NCBI GenBank assembly: GCA_937922085.1
Contig: CAKZVD010000063.1
Location: 1 to 64,000, forward strand
DNA length: 64,000 nucleotides
Direction: 5' to 3'
Source of the DNA: an uncultured Tenacibaculum sp.
Lineage (GTDB): Bacteria > Bacteroidota > Bacteroidia > Flavobacteriales > Flavobacteriaceae
The notes under the pieces are model-generated. The model worked only from the letters and a program-made list of their open reading frames with translations, had not been told where the DNA came from and ran no database searches. A program made the translations under genes and the position numbers. This document shows positions 1 through 9,822 of this stretch, piece by piece; within the stretch, counting starts at the first letter, position 1; every line of letters starts with the position of its first letter.

Positions 1-125
1 AACCAATAAAATGTTGGGTTTATTTGTCATTTTGACATTTTTTAGTTTTATTTATTGAAATGGAATAATTTATGTTGTAAATTTATCAAAGAAAAAAATA
101 TTAGAAAGTTAATTTATAAAAAAAT

Positions 126-824
126 ATGATAGGATTTTATGTACTTATAGGAGTTATTTCTCTATTCAGTTGGGTAGTAAGCAATACACTACAGAGAAAA
201 TTTAAAAAATATTCACAAGTTCATTTAAGAAATGGAATGAGTGGAGCAGAGATTGCAGAAAAAATGTTAGCAGATCATGGAATAAGAGATGTTCAAGTAA
301 TATCTACACCAGGGATGTTAACAGATCATTATAACCCACAAAATAAGACAGTTAATTTAAGTGAAGGGGTTTATAATCAGAGAAATGCAGCAGCAGCAGC
401 AGTGGCAGCACATGAAGTTGGACATGCAGTACAACATGCACAAGCATATCAATGGTTACAGATGCGTTCTAAGTTAGTACCTGTAGTTAGTATTTCTTCT
501 AGATTTTCTCAATGGATGATTATAGGGGGTATCGCTTTCGGAGCAGCTTCTGGAAGTACAGGAATTGGTTTATACATTGCAATTGCTGGTTTAGCTTTTA
601 TGGCACTTGGTACTTTATTTAGTTTTGTAACATTACCAGTAGAATACGATGCAAGTAATAGAGCTTTAGCCTGGTTAGAAAATAAAAATATTGTTTCTAG
701 AGAAGAGTTAGCAGGCTCGAAAGATGCTTTAAAATGGGCAGCAAGAACATATTTAGTTGCTGCATTAGGTTCTTTAGCAATGCTTTTATATTGGGCTTTA
801 CAAATTTTAGGAGGTAGAGATTAA
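126..824 (+). CDS. zinc metallopeptidase, YugP-like membrane protease
   Basis: HEVGHAVQHA motif, N-terminal TM, C-terminal TMs. Confidence 0.88.
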   Translation: MIGFYVLIGVISLFSWVVSNTLQRKFKKYSQVHLRNGMSGAEIAEKMLADHGIRDVQVISTPGMLTDHYNPQNKTVNLSEGVYNQRNAAAAAVAAHEVGHAVQHAQAYQWLQMRSKLVPVVSISSRFSQWMIIGGIAFGAASGSTGIGLYIAIAGLAFMALGTLFSFVTLPVEYDASNRALAWLENKNIVSREELAGSKDALKWAARTYLVAALGSLAMLLYWALQILGGRD

Positions 825-846
825 ACCTTTATAAAATATATAATTT

Positions 847-878
847 AAAAGCTGTTTGATTTTCAAACAGCTTTTTTT
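847..878 (+). terminator. intrinsic terminator
   Basis: AAAAGCTGTTTGA-TTT-TCAAACAGCTTTT followed by T-tract. Confidence 0.85.
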
Positions 879-925
879 TGTTAAGTATTCTAAAAAAGAA
901 CGTCTAAGGTTTAAAACATACTATT

Positions 926-1429
926 ATGAAAAAATATACTTTAATTCTAATTTTGATCTCATCATTCTATTTTACGGTATCTGCACAAGATATGACTTTA
1001 ACTAAATTAGGAGAGATATTTGAAAAAGCAAGTGATAGTATTGTAAGTCAAAAACCACAATGGAGATTTATAATTAAAGAGATTCCTTTTATTGCGATTG
1101 CAGATTCAACACATAATAGAATGCGAATTATATCGCCAATTGCAGATAGTAATAGGTTAACAGAAGAACTAAAAGAAGCTTCGTTAATGGCTAATTTTCA
1201 TACAGCTTTAGATGTGAAGTATGCTATTTCAGACAATGTTTTATGGTCTGTGTTTATTCACCCTTTAAAAGAGTTGTCAGAAGATCAGGTTTTTGATGCT
1301 ATTAGCCAAGTGTTTTATGCGCATGCTAATTTTGGAACCACATTTTCGAGTACATCTCTAGTTTTTCCAGGGAACAAAGCAAAGAAAAAACCTAAGAAAA
1401 AAGTTAAAAAACGTATTGATAAAATATAA
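926..1429 (+). CDS. hypothetical secreted protein
   Basis: intact ORF, signal peptide ending SAQ, Lys-rich C-terminus. Confidence 0.75.
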   Translation: MKKYTLILILISSFYFTVSAQDMTLTKLGEIFEKASDSIVSQKPQWRFIIKEIPFIAIADSTHNRMRIISPIADSNRLTEELKEASLMANFHTALDVKYAISDNVLWSVFIHPLKELSEDQVFDAISQVFYAHANFGTTFSSTSLVFPGNKAKKKPKKKVKKRIDKI

Positions 1430-1457
1430 TTATAAATTAATCCCACTTATTAAAAAT

Positions 1458-1495
1458 AAAGGATGTACATATTATGATGTACATCCTTTGTTTTT
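1458..1495. terminator. bidirectional terminator between convergent genes
   Basis: AAAGGATGTACAT ... ATGTACATCCTTT perfect 13-bp arms. Confidence 0.8.
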
Positions 1496-3523
1496 TAATT
1501 CATTACTTTAATTTTTTTAGTCATTCGAAAATTCCCGTTTATTAGTTGAATAAAATAAACACCATTAACTAAAGTTTTAAGATCTATAGTTTCTTTTATA
1601 TCACCAGCAGGAGATACAGTATTTATAATTTTTGTTAAAACATTTTTCCCTTGTATATCGTTAATAATTATAGAAGTTGATTCATTTTTTACATTATATA
1701 ATTCGATACTTATATATCCTTTGGCTGGATTAGGATACACATTTAAATTTGTTTTTTTATTATCCTGTAGTATATTAGGTAATAAAGCTATAGCGTTAGC
1801 GCATAATGCAACTTCTACCCATTTTTCTTCTTTTTTGTAAATTTTACCTTCATAAACCACTTTGTCTCCCAAGCTATATTCTATTGTTTTTATCCATGGT
1901 TTTGCTTCTGAACACGGGTCTAAAGAAGCGCTTGTATCACAACGTCTTATAAAGTCCCATCCATCACTCGTACGTTCATATAAACTATTACTAAAAAGGA
2001 CAATCTCACCTAAAGGATAGGAAACACCAGATACAAAGGCAGGTGCAGTATCACAAAGATCTGTGTTACCAGGATCACCATTGTCACTATTACATTCACC
2101 TAAGTCTTTCCATCCTGAAGATGTTCTTTCGAAAAGATGGTCTCTATTAACAACCCTGTCTCCAACTGAGTAGGATACACCAGAAGCCCAATTAGCTACA
2201 CCAGAACAATTAACACCATTATCGCTTCCTCCATCATTACAAGAATCTACACAATTAGCGTTACTTATAGTTCTTCTAATAACATTTCCTGGTTGACGTC
2301 CAAAACCTTTAGATAAATTTTTACCTACACTAGTTAAATGACAATAGCTCATTATTGTTCCTCCATCTGAAGGAATTCCTGGTCTTGCACAATTCCCTGT
2401 TGTCTCATAACAACCATCAATAGCAGTGTTGTTTCCATTCCAAGTACATCTATGCGTATGATGAGAACCAAAATTATGACCCAATTCGTGAGCTATAACT
2501 GCTACGGTCCATGAGTATCTAGGCACATTTTCATAACTACTTCTAATACCAGATACTCCATAACTATTTCGTGTACGACACAGTCCATCAACCCAAGCGA
2601 GTCCTCCAGAGAAGTCATAAGTTACAAAATGAGCTAAGTCTCCATTAAATCCATTATCTACGCGATAATCTCTATAGCTATTTAATGTGTTGCTAAATGG
2701 AGTAGAAGTAGTCCATGCTCTAATACCAGATAATTTAATCTCTATATTCTCATTGTCATAAAGTATGGCTACTTGATTAAATACAGATTGTATAAAACTG
2801 GATGCTGCTTGTGCTCCTCCTTTATCTCTTACAATGTCGTTTCCTATATCAAAAAATATTTCAGGACATTTAGCTATGTTTCTAGATTGTGTAATTTTAT
2901 CCTCTATTTTTTTTCTAGTAGGGAGATTGTTGTATTCTTCGTTGTTTTGACAAACAAAATCATCTAAATGATCAATATCTTTATCTTCATAAAGTATATG
3001 CTCATCACTATTATCTAGTTTACTTAAAACCATATTTCCTATATCATTAGGTAAACTTATAATTCCTGAAATTTCACCATTAAAAATGGTTATAGCAGCT
3101 ATTGATTTTGGATTGTCTTTAACAATACCTTTATAATGAGAAATTTCATAATCTGGTTTTATTAATTTTCCTGAAGGCATTTCTATAATAGAAAAATCAT
3201 CCGATGTAATATTTACCTTTACTAATTCTAAAATTAATGGTTTATCTGCTCTGGGTATTTGTAAACTCATTTCTTCTGGAGAAGAGATCACAAAACTTTT
3301 CATAGCTTTTTTTTGGAGTATAAATGTAGAATAATTTTTAAACTCACTAGGAATATTAGTTCTACCTTTATTTGTTGTTTTTTGAAATAGAGTAATTTTT
3401 TTAAACGTTCTTCCTGTTAATTTAGCATGTGCTATTTTTTCACTAGGTCTATATATTTTAGATTGCGAGTAGGAAGCCCCCCCCTATAAAAAGAAAGGTT
3501 AAAAAAATGAAAAATTGTTTCAT
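1495..3523 (-). pseudogene. M12B (reprolysin)-type secreted metalloprotease with CBM5/12-like repeats and T9SS sorting domain; signal peptide out of frame through a G8 tract (phase-variable or frameshifted)
   Basis: HELGHNFGSHHTH zinc site; C-terminal T9SS type A-like domain. The frame is open upstream of the called start (3303), encoding YSQSKIYRPSEKIAHAKLTGRTFKKITLFQ. ATG at 3523 encodes MKQFFIFLTFLFIGG, which joins only if the G8 at 3477-3484 becomes G7. Confidence 0.8.
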
Positions 3524-3663
3524 AATATTTGGTTAAAGATTAATTAATTGATGGTTATGTGGTTTTATCAATTTATATTGTAAAAAAGATTTCTATGTAT
3601 TAAATGAAGATGAAATGCAGTTTAAAGTGCACTACTTTTAAAATTAATTAACGTATAAGAATA

Positions 3664-3696
3664 AAAGAAAGCCCCATAATAATTATGAGGCTTTAA
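3664..3696 (-). terminator. terminator hairpin downstream of the BNR-repeat protein gene
   Basis: AAAGCCCCATAATAATTATGAGGCTTT inverted repeat. Confidence 0.65.
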
Positions 3697-3709
3697 TTTA
3701 TATTAAGTT

Positions 3710-6700
3710 CTATTTTTTAAAAATTTTGATTGTTTTAATTTGTTTATTCATTTCAAATTGTAACACGTAAAACCCTTTAGGTATTTTATTTACATTTAAA
3801 ACTAAATTATTATTTATTAATTCTGTTTTTAAAGGATACATGATACCATTATTTCCTATTAATTTTAATTGGCTTATTTGTTTTTTTGACGAAATCCCTT
3901 TTATAGTCAAACTATTTTCGAAAGGAATTGGATATACTTTTATTCCATTAAAATCTTCTAAATCAACATTAGGAGGCGTCTCTATACTTGATAAAGGTTG
4001 AGATTGATCTGATTCTGGTTGTACTTGATCACTAATACTAGGAGTGTTAGTATATTTAACAGTTACCTCTGCCACAGAAGCCCATCTTTTACCGTCTACT
4101 TCAGATAATGCTCTAAAATAGATATAACGGGTAGAAAATTCCTCAAAATCTATAATCTGTTTTAAAGTAGATTTTTGAAAAGAACCCGTTGATAATTGTT
4201 TCCATTTATCTCCATCCCATCCAAATAAAATATAGTCTTTAACCATGCCAGTAGTACCCGATTGTCTACCTTGGTATGTAAATCCAACCAAGTTTTTTTT
4301 CTGCCCTAAATCGATTGCTATAAAATGAGGATGAGAAGTATTATCATCATACCAATTAGAATGCCAATATGTATTTACATCACCATCTGATGCTTTTTCC
4401 TTACTATGATCTGCATTACCAGTTTCCTCACTATTCGTATCATACACCACACAACCATCACAATCTTCGATAACATCTGGAGGTGTAACAACAGTCGTTA
4501 CTTTAACCTCTATCACATTTGAAAAATCAGAATAATCAGCAGCATCGTAAGCTCTAACTCTATAAGAATATACTCCATCCGGAACATTCTTATCTACATA
4601 TTCCGTTAAGTCATTTACATAATCAATTCTTTTAAACCCATCTCCATCATTTCTTTGAATAGTAAAACCTGTTTCATTATTTGAATTATCCTTCCATGTT
4701 AAAGTAACATTTTTTTCCTTTAATGAAGCTACTAAATTACTTGGTGGATTAATATCTCCCCCCGTATCTTCACTAACCTCTATATTAACGACATTTGAAA
4801 AATCAGAATAATCAACAGCATTATAAGCTCTTACACGATATGTATAAGTCCCTTCTGGTAAATTTTTATCCATATATTCTGTTGAATTAGTTACAACATT
4901 GATCCTTTTGAAACCACTTCCGTCATTTCGTTGAATAGCAAATCCTGTTTCGTTATTAGAGTTATCTATCCATGTTAAAGTAACATTTTTTTGATCTAAA
5001 GAAGCTAGTAAATTACTAGGTAAATTGATTTCTCCTGCTGTATCTCCATCTCCATTATCTTTGCTATATAAATCTGTTTCCCAAATACCTCTACCATACG
5101 TTCCTAAACGTAATTTTCTAGTTCCGTAATGAATTTCTAAATCTGTTGTTTGCACACTTGGAAGATTTTTAGAAAAAGAAACCCATGAATTTAAACTATC
5201 ACTGGTATAATAAACTCCTGATTGCATTCCTACATACAAACCATTTTCTTTGGTATCATCGAAAACTAAACATTGAGCAGCTATGTTTGGTAAATTCCCC
5301 TTAACATTTTTCCAAGTACTTCCTGCATTTGTTGATACATAAACTCTAGACCCCGTTGTGGCTATTGCTACTCTTTCAGGATTATTAGGATCAACAGCAA
5401 TAAAATTAACATCGCCTCTAAAACTACTTACGCTTGTCCATGAAGGATTACTACTTTGTCCATTTTTAGTTCTCCACATTTTACCTTCTTCAGTAATATA
5501 AATGTAATTATTGTTAGATTTAGCTATCGTTATTTCATCTAAATTTCCTCCAATATTTATACTAGAAGTTATATTAGACCAGCTTCCACTTCTTCCGCCT
5601 CTATCACTTCTATATAAATTACTATAACCTACATATATTTTATTGTTATTAATTGGATCCATCATAAAAGGTGTCACCCATTCTCCACTAAAGTTACCAG
5701 GTTTACTAATATTACCAATACTATTTCCTCCATCAGTACTCTTATATAAACTTCCAAACTGAACAGTTCCATAAACAACGTTTTTATTTTTATGATCTAT
5801 AAAACATTCCATCCCATCTGCTCCTAACCACTCTACGAATTGTCTGTTAGTACCTCTCATTATATTTGTACCGTTATCTTGAGCTCCACCAACAATCATA
5901 TTTGAGTCTGTAGCTGAATTACCAATTCTATAATATTGACGCACAGCCAAACCTCCTTGAGTTAGATCTGCCATATTATTCCCTTTATCTCTACTCCTAA
6001 ATATACCTCCATCACTACCTGCGTAGATTGTACCGTTTATATACTGTAACACCTCTACATCTGCATGAATATAAGACCTATCTCCAGGACTACTCCATGT
6101 TGCTAACGTTGTAAAAGAACTTCCTCCATTTAAAGATCTAGAATAATTCATTCCAGCCAAATGCACCTCATTTGCATTGGTGTCAGAAACAGTTATAGCC
6201 ATATCTCTTGATGCTTGTGTAAAATACACATCATTTGTTGAAACAGTTTGGGAACTAGCACGAGTACTAAAACTTGTTCCACTATTAGTAGACCTGTATA
6301 AGTACCCAAAAGAACTTCCTCTTTTTTGAACTAAATAAACAATATTAGGATTGGCTGGTGTAACGGCCATTTTCATTCTTTCTGACCTATTTAAACCACT
6401 ATTAATTCTACTAAAATTACCCCCTCCGTTTGTTGATTTATAAAAGTTATTACCACAGGCATATACCACATTAGTATTTCCTGGTTTAAACTCTACATCT
6501 TCTATTACAGCATTTAATACATTAGTAAAATTCCTTCCTTTATTTGTTGATCTATATAAAGCTCTTGAAGACCCTATAAAAATGGTATTCCCGTTTGAAT
6601 TAATAAGAATTCTTCTTGGTGTACCACTTACTCTTAAAATTTCTGACCATGTATTTCCTCCATTAGTTGATCTTAATATTTGCCCTGCAGAATTCCCTAA

Positions 6701-7285
6701 ATATACCGTATTAGTATCTGTAGGATCTATAGCTATTGACCAAATAGACATATTGGACATGTCGTCACCTAAAGGGTTCCAATTTCTTCCTGCATTTGAA
6801 GATTTCCAAATCCCTCCTCCTGGAGAACCTGCATAAATTAATTGCTGTTGTTTTGGTTCAACAGCTATAGATACAATTCTACCTAAACCAGGTGTCCAAC
6901 TTCGAGTTCTACTCCATTTGAAAGGTCCTAATTCTTGCCATCCTTTAGAGTTTTTAGCTTGTGGTGAGTTATTAGTTTTTTTAAATGATTTTTTAAATTT
7001 CTCACATTCTTCTACCACTTTTCTATCACTAATAACTCGTCCATTAACGTCCTGATTTCTTTTTGCCCAGTACAAGTTTCTCATGTAAAGTTTAAAGCCA
7101 CTGCCTTTTCCTTTATTATGAGTTTGATAATATTTATCACCTAATCGTTCTAATTTTTTTACTTTCAAATTTTCCTTTTGAGATAATTCATACAATTCTT
7201 GTCCGTAAGAAATGTAAGAGTTAACAAAAAAGAAAAGGAGTAAAAAATGTAATTTTAATACAATAATTTGTTTGGAATTTTTCAT
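3710..7285 (-). CDS. T9SS-secreted protein: BNR/sortilin-like beta-propeller repeats, two fibronectin type III domains, F5/8-type C (discoidin)-like domain, C-terminal sorting domain
   Basis: repeated S(T/R)(N/D)xGxxW motifs; duplicated 'NLTWxDNSNNETGFxIQRNDG' FN3 blocks; 'VYPIPFENSLTIKG...GFYVLQFE' C-terminus. Confidence 0.82.
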   Translation of the reverse strand: MKNSKQIIVLKLHFLLLFFFVNSYISYGQELYELSQKENLKVKKLERLGDKYYQTHNKGKGSGFKLYMRNLYWAKRNQDVNGRVISDRKVVEECEKFKKSFKKTNNSPQAKNSKGWQELGPFKWSRTRSWTPGLGRIVSIAVEPKQQQLIYAGSPGGGIWKSSNAGRNWNPLGDDMSNMSIWSIAIDPTDTNTVYLGNSAGQILRSTNGGNTWSEILRVSGTPRRILINSNGNTIFIGSSRALYRSTNKGRNFTNVLNAVIEDVEFKPGNTNVVYACGNNFYKSTNGGGNFSRINSGLNRSERMKMAVTPANPNIVYLVQKRGSSFGYLYRSTNSGTSFSTRASSQTVSTNDVYFTQASRDMAITVSDTNANEVHLAGMNYSRSLNGGSSFTTLATWSSPGDRSYIHADVEVLQYINGTIYAGSDGGIFRSRDKGNNMADLTQGGLAVRQYYRIGNSATDSNMIVGGAQDNGTNIMRGTNRQFVEWLGADGMECFIDHKNKNVVYGTVQFGSLYKSTDGGNSIGNISKPGNFSGEWVTPFMMDPINNNKIYVGYSNLYRSDRGGRSGSWSNITSSINIGGNLDEITIAKSNNNYIYITEEGKMWRTKNGQSSNPSWTSVSSFRGDVNFIAVDPNNPERVAIATTGSRVYVSTNAGSTWKNVKGNLPNIAAQCLVFDDTKENGLYVGMQSGVYYTSDSLNSWVSFSKNLPSVQTTDLEIHYGTRKLRLGTYGRGIWETDLYSKDNGDGDTAGEINLPSNLLASLDQKNVTLTWIDNSNNETGFAIQRNDGSGFKRINVVTNSTEYMDKNLPEGTYTYRVRAYNAVDYSDFSNVVNIEVSEDTGGDINPPSNLVASLKEKNVTLTWKDNSNNETGFTIQRNDGDGFKRIDYVNDLTEYVDKNVPDGVYSYRVRAYDAADYSDFSNVIEVKVTTVVTPPDVIEDCDGCVVYDTNSEETGNADHSKEKASDGDVNTYWHSNWYDDNTSHPHFIAIDLGQKKNLVGFTYQGRQSGTTGMVKDYILFGWDGDKWKQLSTGSFQKSTLKQIIDFEEFSTRYIYFRALSEVDGKRWASVAEVTVKYTNTPSISDQVQPESDQSQPLSSIETPPNVDLEDFNGIKVYPIPFENSLTIKGISSKKQISQLKLIGNNGIMYPLKTELINNNLVLNVNKIPKGFYVLQFEMNKQIKTIKIFKK

Positions 7286-7318
7286 TTTTATTCTGATTTA
7301 ATTGATTCGGGGGGATTC

Positions 7319-9349
7319 TTACTCAATCATGAATTTTTTAGTAATCTGTTTTTTACCGTTTTTTATTTTAATAAAATGAACTCCTTTAGATAAAGTGCTA
7401 ACATCTATATTTCCTTTTAAAGTACCTAAAGGAGATGTCTTATCTATCTTTTTTTCAACAACGATTTTTCCTTGTATGTCTAGTATTTTTATAAGTGTAT
7501 TTTTGTTGTAGATCCCTTTAATTTGAAAGTTTACAAATTCTTTTACTGGATTAGGATATACTAATAATAAAGATGTTTTTAATTCTCTTTCGTTAATAGG
7601 TTTAACTATAGACGCTCCTGGTTGATTTAAACATACTGCTAATTCAGACCATGCTCCATTTACCAATTCAAAAGCTCTACCTGAAGAAACAACCTTATCT
7701 CCATTTCTATAACTTGTATAATCATTCCATGGATCAATGCCAGAACATGGATCTGAGTTTTGGTTATCACAAGCTCCTAGATTAACCCAATCTCCATTTT
7801 CTATTTTAAACAAATTACCTTGATAGATTACTAAATCTCCTTCTGAATAACTTGTATTATCGAACCATTGATCAATACCTAAACAATCATCAGAACCGCA
7901 AGTGCCTAAATCATTCCAGTCATTATTACCTGTTCTCTCAAATAACTTACCATTATAAACTATTTTATCTCCTGCTTTGTAGTTAGTATTTTCTGACCAA
8001 GCTGGTATGCCTGCACAACTTACTTCATCTCCTCCAGTGCCACCACCACCATCAGTAGAGCATGTATCTACACAAGAGCCATTATTTATAGTCCTTTTTA
8101 TAATGCTAACTGGCTGTGAAGCAAATCCTTTACGTAAATTAGTTCCTACGCTATTTAAATGGCAATAACTCATAATGGTACCTCCATCCGAAGGAGCGCC
8201 AGGTCTTCTACAATTACCTTCCGTTTGATAACAACCATCAATAGCGGTATTATTACCATTCCAAACACAAGCATGTGTATGATCGGATCCAAAATTATGA
8301 CCTAGTTCATGTGCTATTGTAGATATGTTCCAGGAATAACGAGGTACGTTTGAATAGTTTCTATTAATACCTGATAAGCCATACCTGTATGAACCACATA
8401 AACCACTTACCCATGCTACACCTCCTGAATAATCATAAGTAACAAAATGCCCTAAATCACCATTAAATTGATTTCTGTTTCTGTAACTTCTATAGCTATC
8501 CAAATCATTAAATGGAGCTCTAGAAGACCAAGCTCTGATTCCAGAAAGTTTAATGCCTATACCTTCATTATCATATAAAATAGCAACCTGATTAAACATT
8601 GCTTCTACAAAGGCTGATGCTGCGTTAACTCCTCCTTTATCAGAAACGACATCATTTGCTATGTCAAAGAAAATTTTTGGGCATTTTCCTTCTCTTCTCA
8701 TTGGTGAATTATTTTTTAATTCCTCCTTATTTTGTTTGTTTTTTTTGTAAGATTCATCTACTTGACAAACAAAATTATTTAGATGACTAATATCTTTGTC
8801 TCGGTATATAATATGTTCTTCGCTATTACTTAGTTTACCTAAAACCAAATTACCTACAACATTATCTAAACTGATGATTCCTGACACTTCGTTATTTTGA
8901 ATTGAAACTGCAACTTTTGAGTTTTTTTTGTTTTTAACAACTCCTCTATAATGAGTTATAGGTGCTGGTTTTATCATTCTTCCAGAAGGTAATTCTACTA
9001 TCGAAAAATCATCTGTTGTAATATGAACCTTAACCAATTCTAGAGTCATAGTTGAAGATTGATTGGGGACTGTGAGACTCATGGTTTCTGGCGAATTTAT
9101 TTCATTAGAAAAACCTCGCATAGCAAGTTTATTAAGAGATAATAATTGGTAATCTTTAAACTCTTTGGGTATTTTAAGGAAGGTTTTTTTTCTTCTCTTT
9201 TTTCCAAAATCAAAAAGCATTACCTTTTCAAAAGTATTTCCCTTTTTTTTAGCTAATAGCACTCTGTTTTGAGGTCTTAAATTTTGTGAGTAACCTGTGA
9301 AAAGTAGAGATAACATAAAGAATGTTAGTAAAGTAATTTTAGTTTTCAT
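7319..9349 (-). CDS. M12B (reprolysin)-type secreted metalloprotease with three CBM5/12-like repeats and T9SS sorting domain
   Basis: HELGHNFGSDHTH motif; paralogous to 1495-3523 protein; likely start is MKTKITLLTFFMLSLLFTGYSQ at 9349 rather than the ORF-track 9421. Confidence 0.85.
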   Translation of the reverse strand: MKTKITLLTFFMLSLLFTGYSQNLRPQNRVLLAKKKGNTFEKVMLFDFGKKRRKKTFLKIPKEFKDYQLLSLNKLAMRGFSNEINSPETMSLTVPNQSSTMTLELVKVHITTDDFSIVELPSGRMIKPAPITHYRGVVKNKKNSKVAVSIQNNEVSGIISLDNVVGNLVLGKLSNSEEHIIYRDKDISHLNNFVCQVDESYKKNKQNKEELKNNSPMRREGKCPKIFFDIANDVVSDKGGVNAASAFVEAMFNQVAILYDNEGIGIKLSGIRAWSSRAPFNDLDSYRSYRNRNQFNGDLGHFVTYDYSGGVAWVSGLCGSYRYGLSGINRNYSNVPRYSWNISTIAHELGHNFGSDHTHACVWNGNNTAIDGCYQTEGNCRRPGAPSDGGTIMSYCHLNSVGTNLRKGFASQPVSIIKRTINNGSCVDTCSTDGGGGTGGDEVSCAGIPAWSENTNYKAGDKIVYNGKLFERTGNNDWNDLGTCGSDDCLGIDQWFDNTSYSEGDLVIYQGNLFKIENGDWVNLGACDNQNSDPCSGIDPWNDYTSYRNGDKVVSSGRAFELVNGAWSELAVCLNQPGASIVKPINERELKTSLLLVYPNPVKEFVNFQIKGIYNKNTLIKILDIQGKIVVEKKIDKTSPLGTLKGNIDVSTLSKGVHFIKIKNGKKQITKKFMIE

Positions 9350-9822
9350 TTTAATTAAAGTTAATTTAGATTTAGTTATATAGAATGCATACAAAGACAT
9401 TTTGTAGAATGACTTGTACATTACAATTAGTTAAGAAAAAGGATTGCTTTTGAATGTCTGAAAAAGACATTAGCAGTTACATAAAATTATCCGGAATAAT
9501 TTTATGTGTTTTTAAAAAAAGTATTGATTGTCTAAAAAATTATACTTGTAGTGATATTTTTAGTAGGATAGGATTCATTTGTTAGGGGGCTAATTGGTTA
9601 ATTTTAGAGTGCAAATGTAATTATATAATCAGAAATAAAAATAACATACTGTATTTAAATGTTCTAACTTTAAGTTTTATAAACAAATGTTAATAGATTG
9701 CTTTAAAAGTTCTGCTTTCTAATATTACAGTTCAACGGTTTTTTATCCCAATTCAACAGATTCAACTTTCGCTTTTTGTATTAAAAACTCAATTTTGAAG
9801 TGTAAAACTAAAATTACGCCTT

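Noticed and set aside
2773-2967. ORF antisense to the first metalloprotease
   Set aside because: Overlaps a well-supported gene; sequence looks like a low-complexity reverse-frame translation.
6582-6836. ORF antisense to the BNR-repeat protein
   Set aside because: Fully inside a supported coding gene; no family features.
7308-7313. Second G-run (G6) near the 3' end of the second protease
   Set aside because: Intergenic, short, and not positioned to alter a reading frame.
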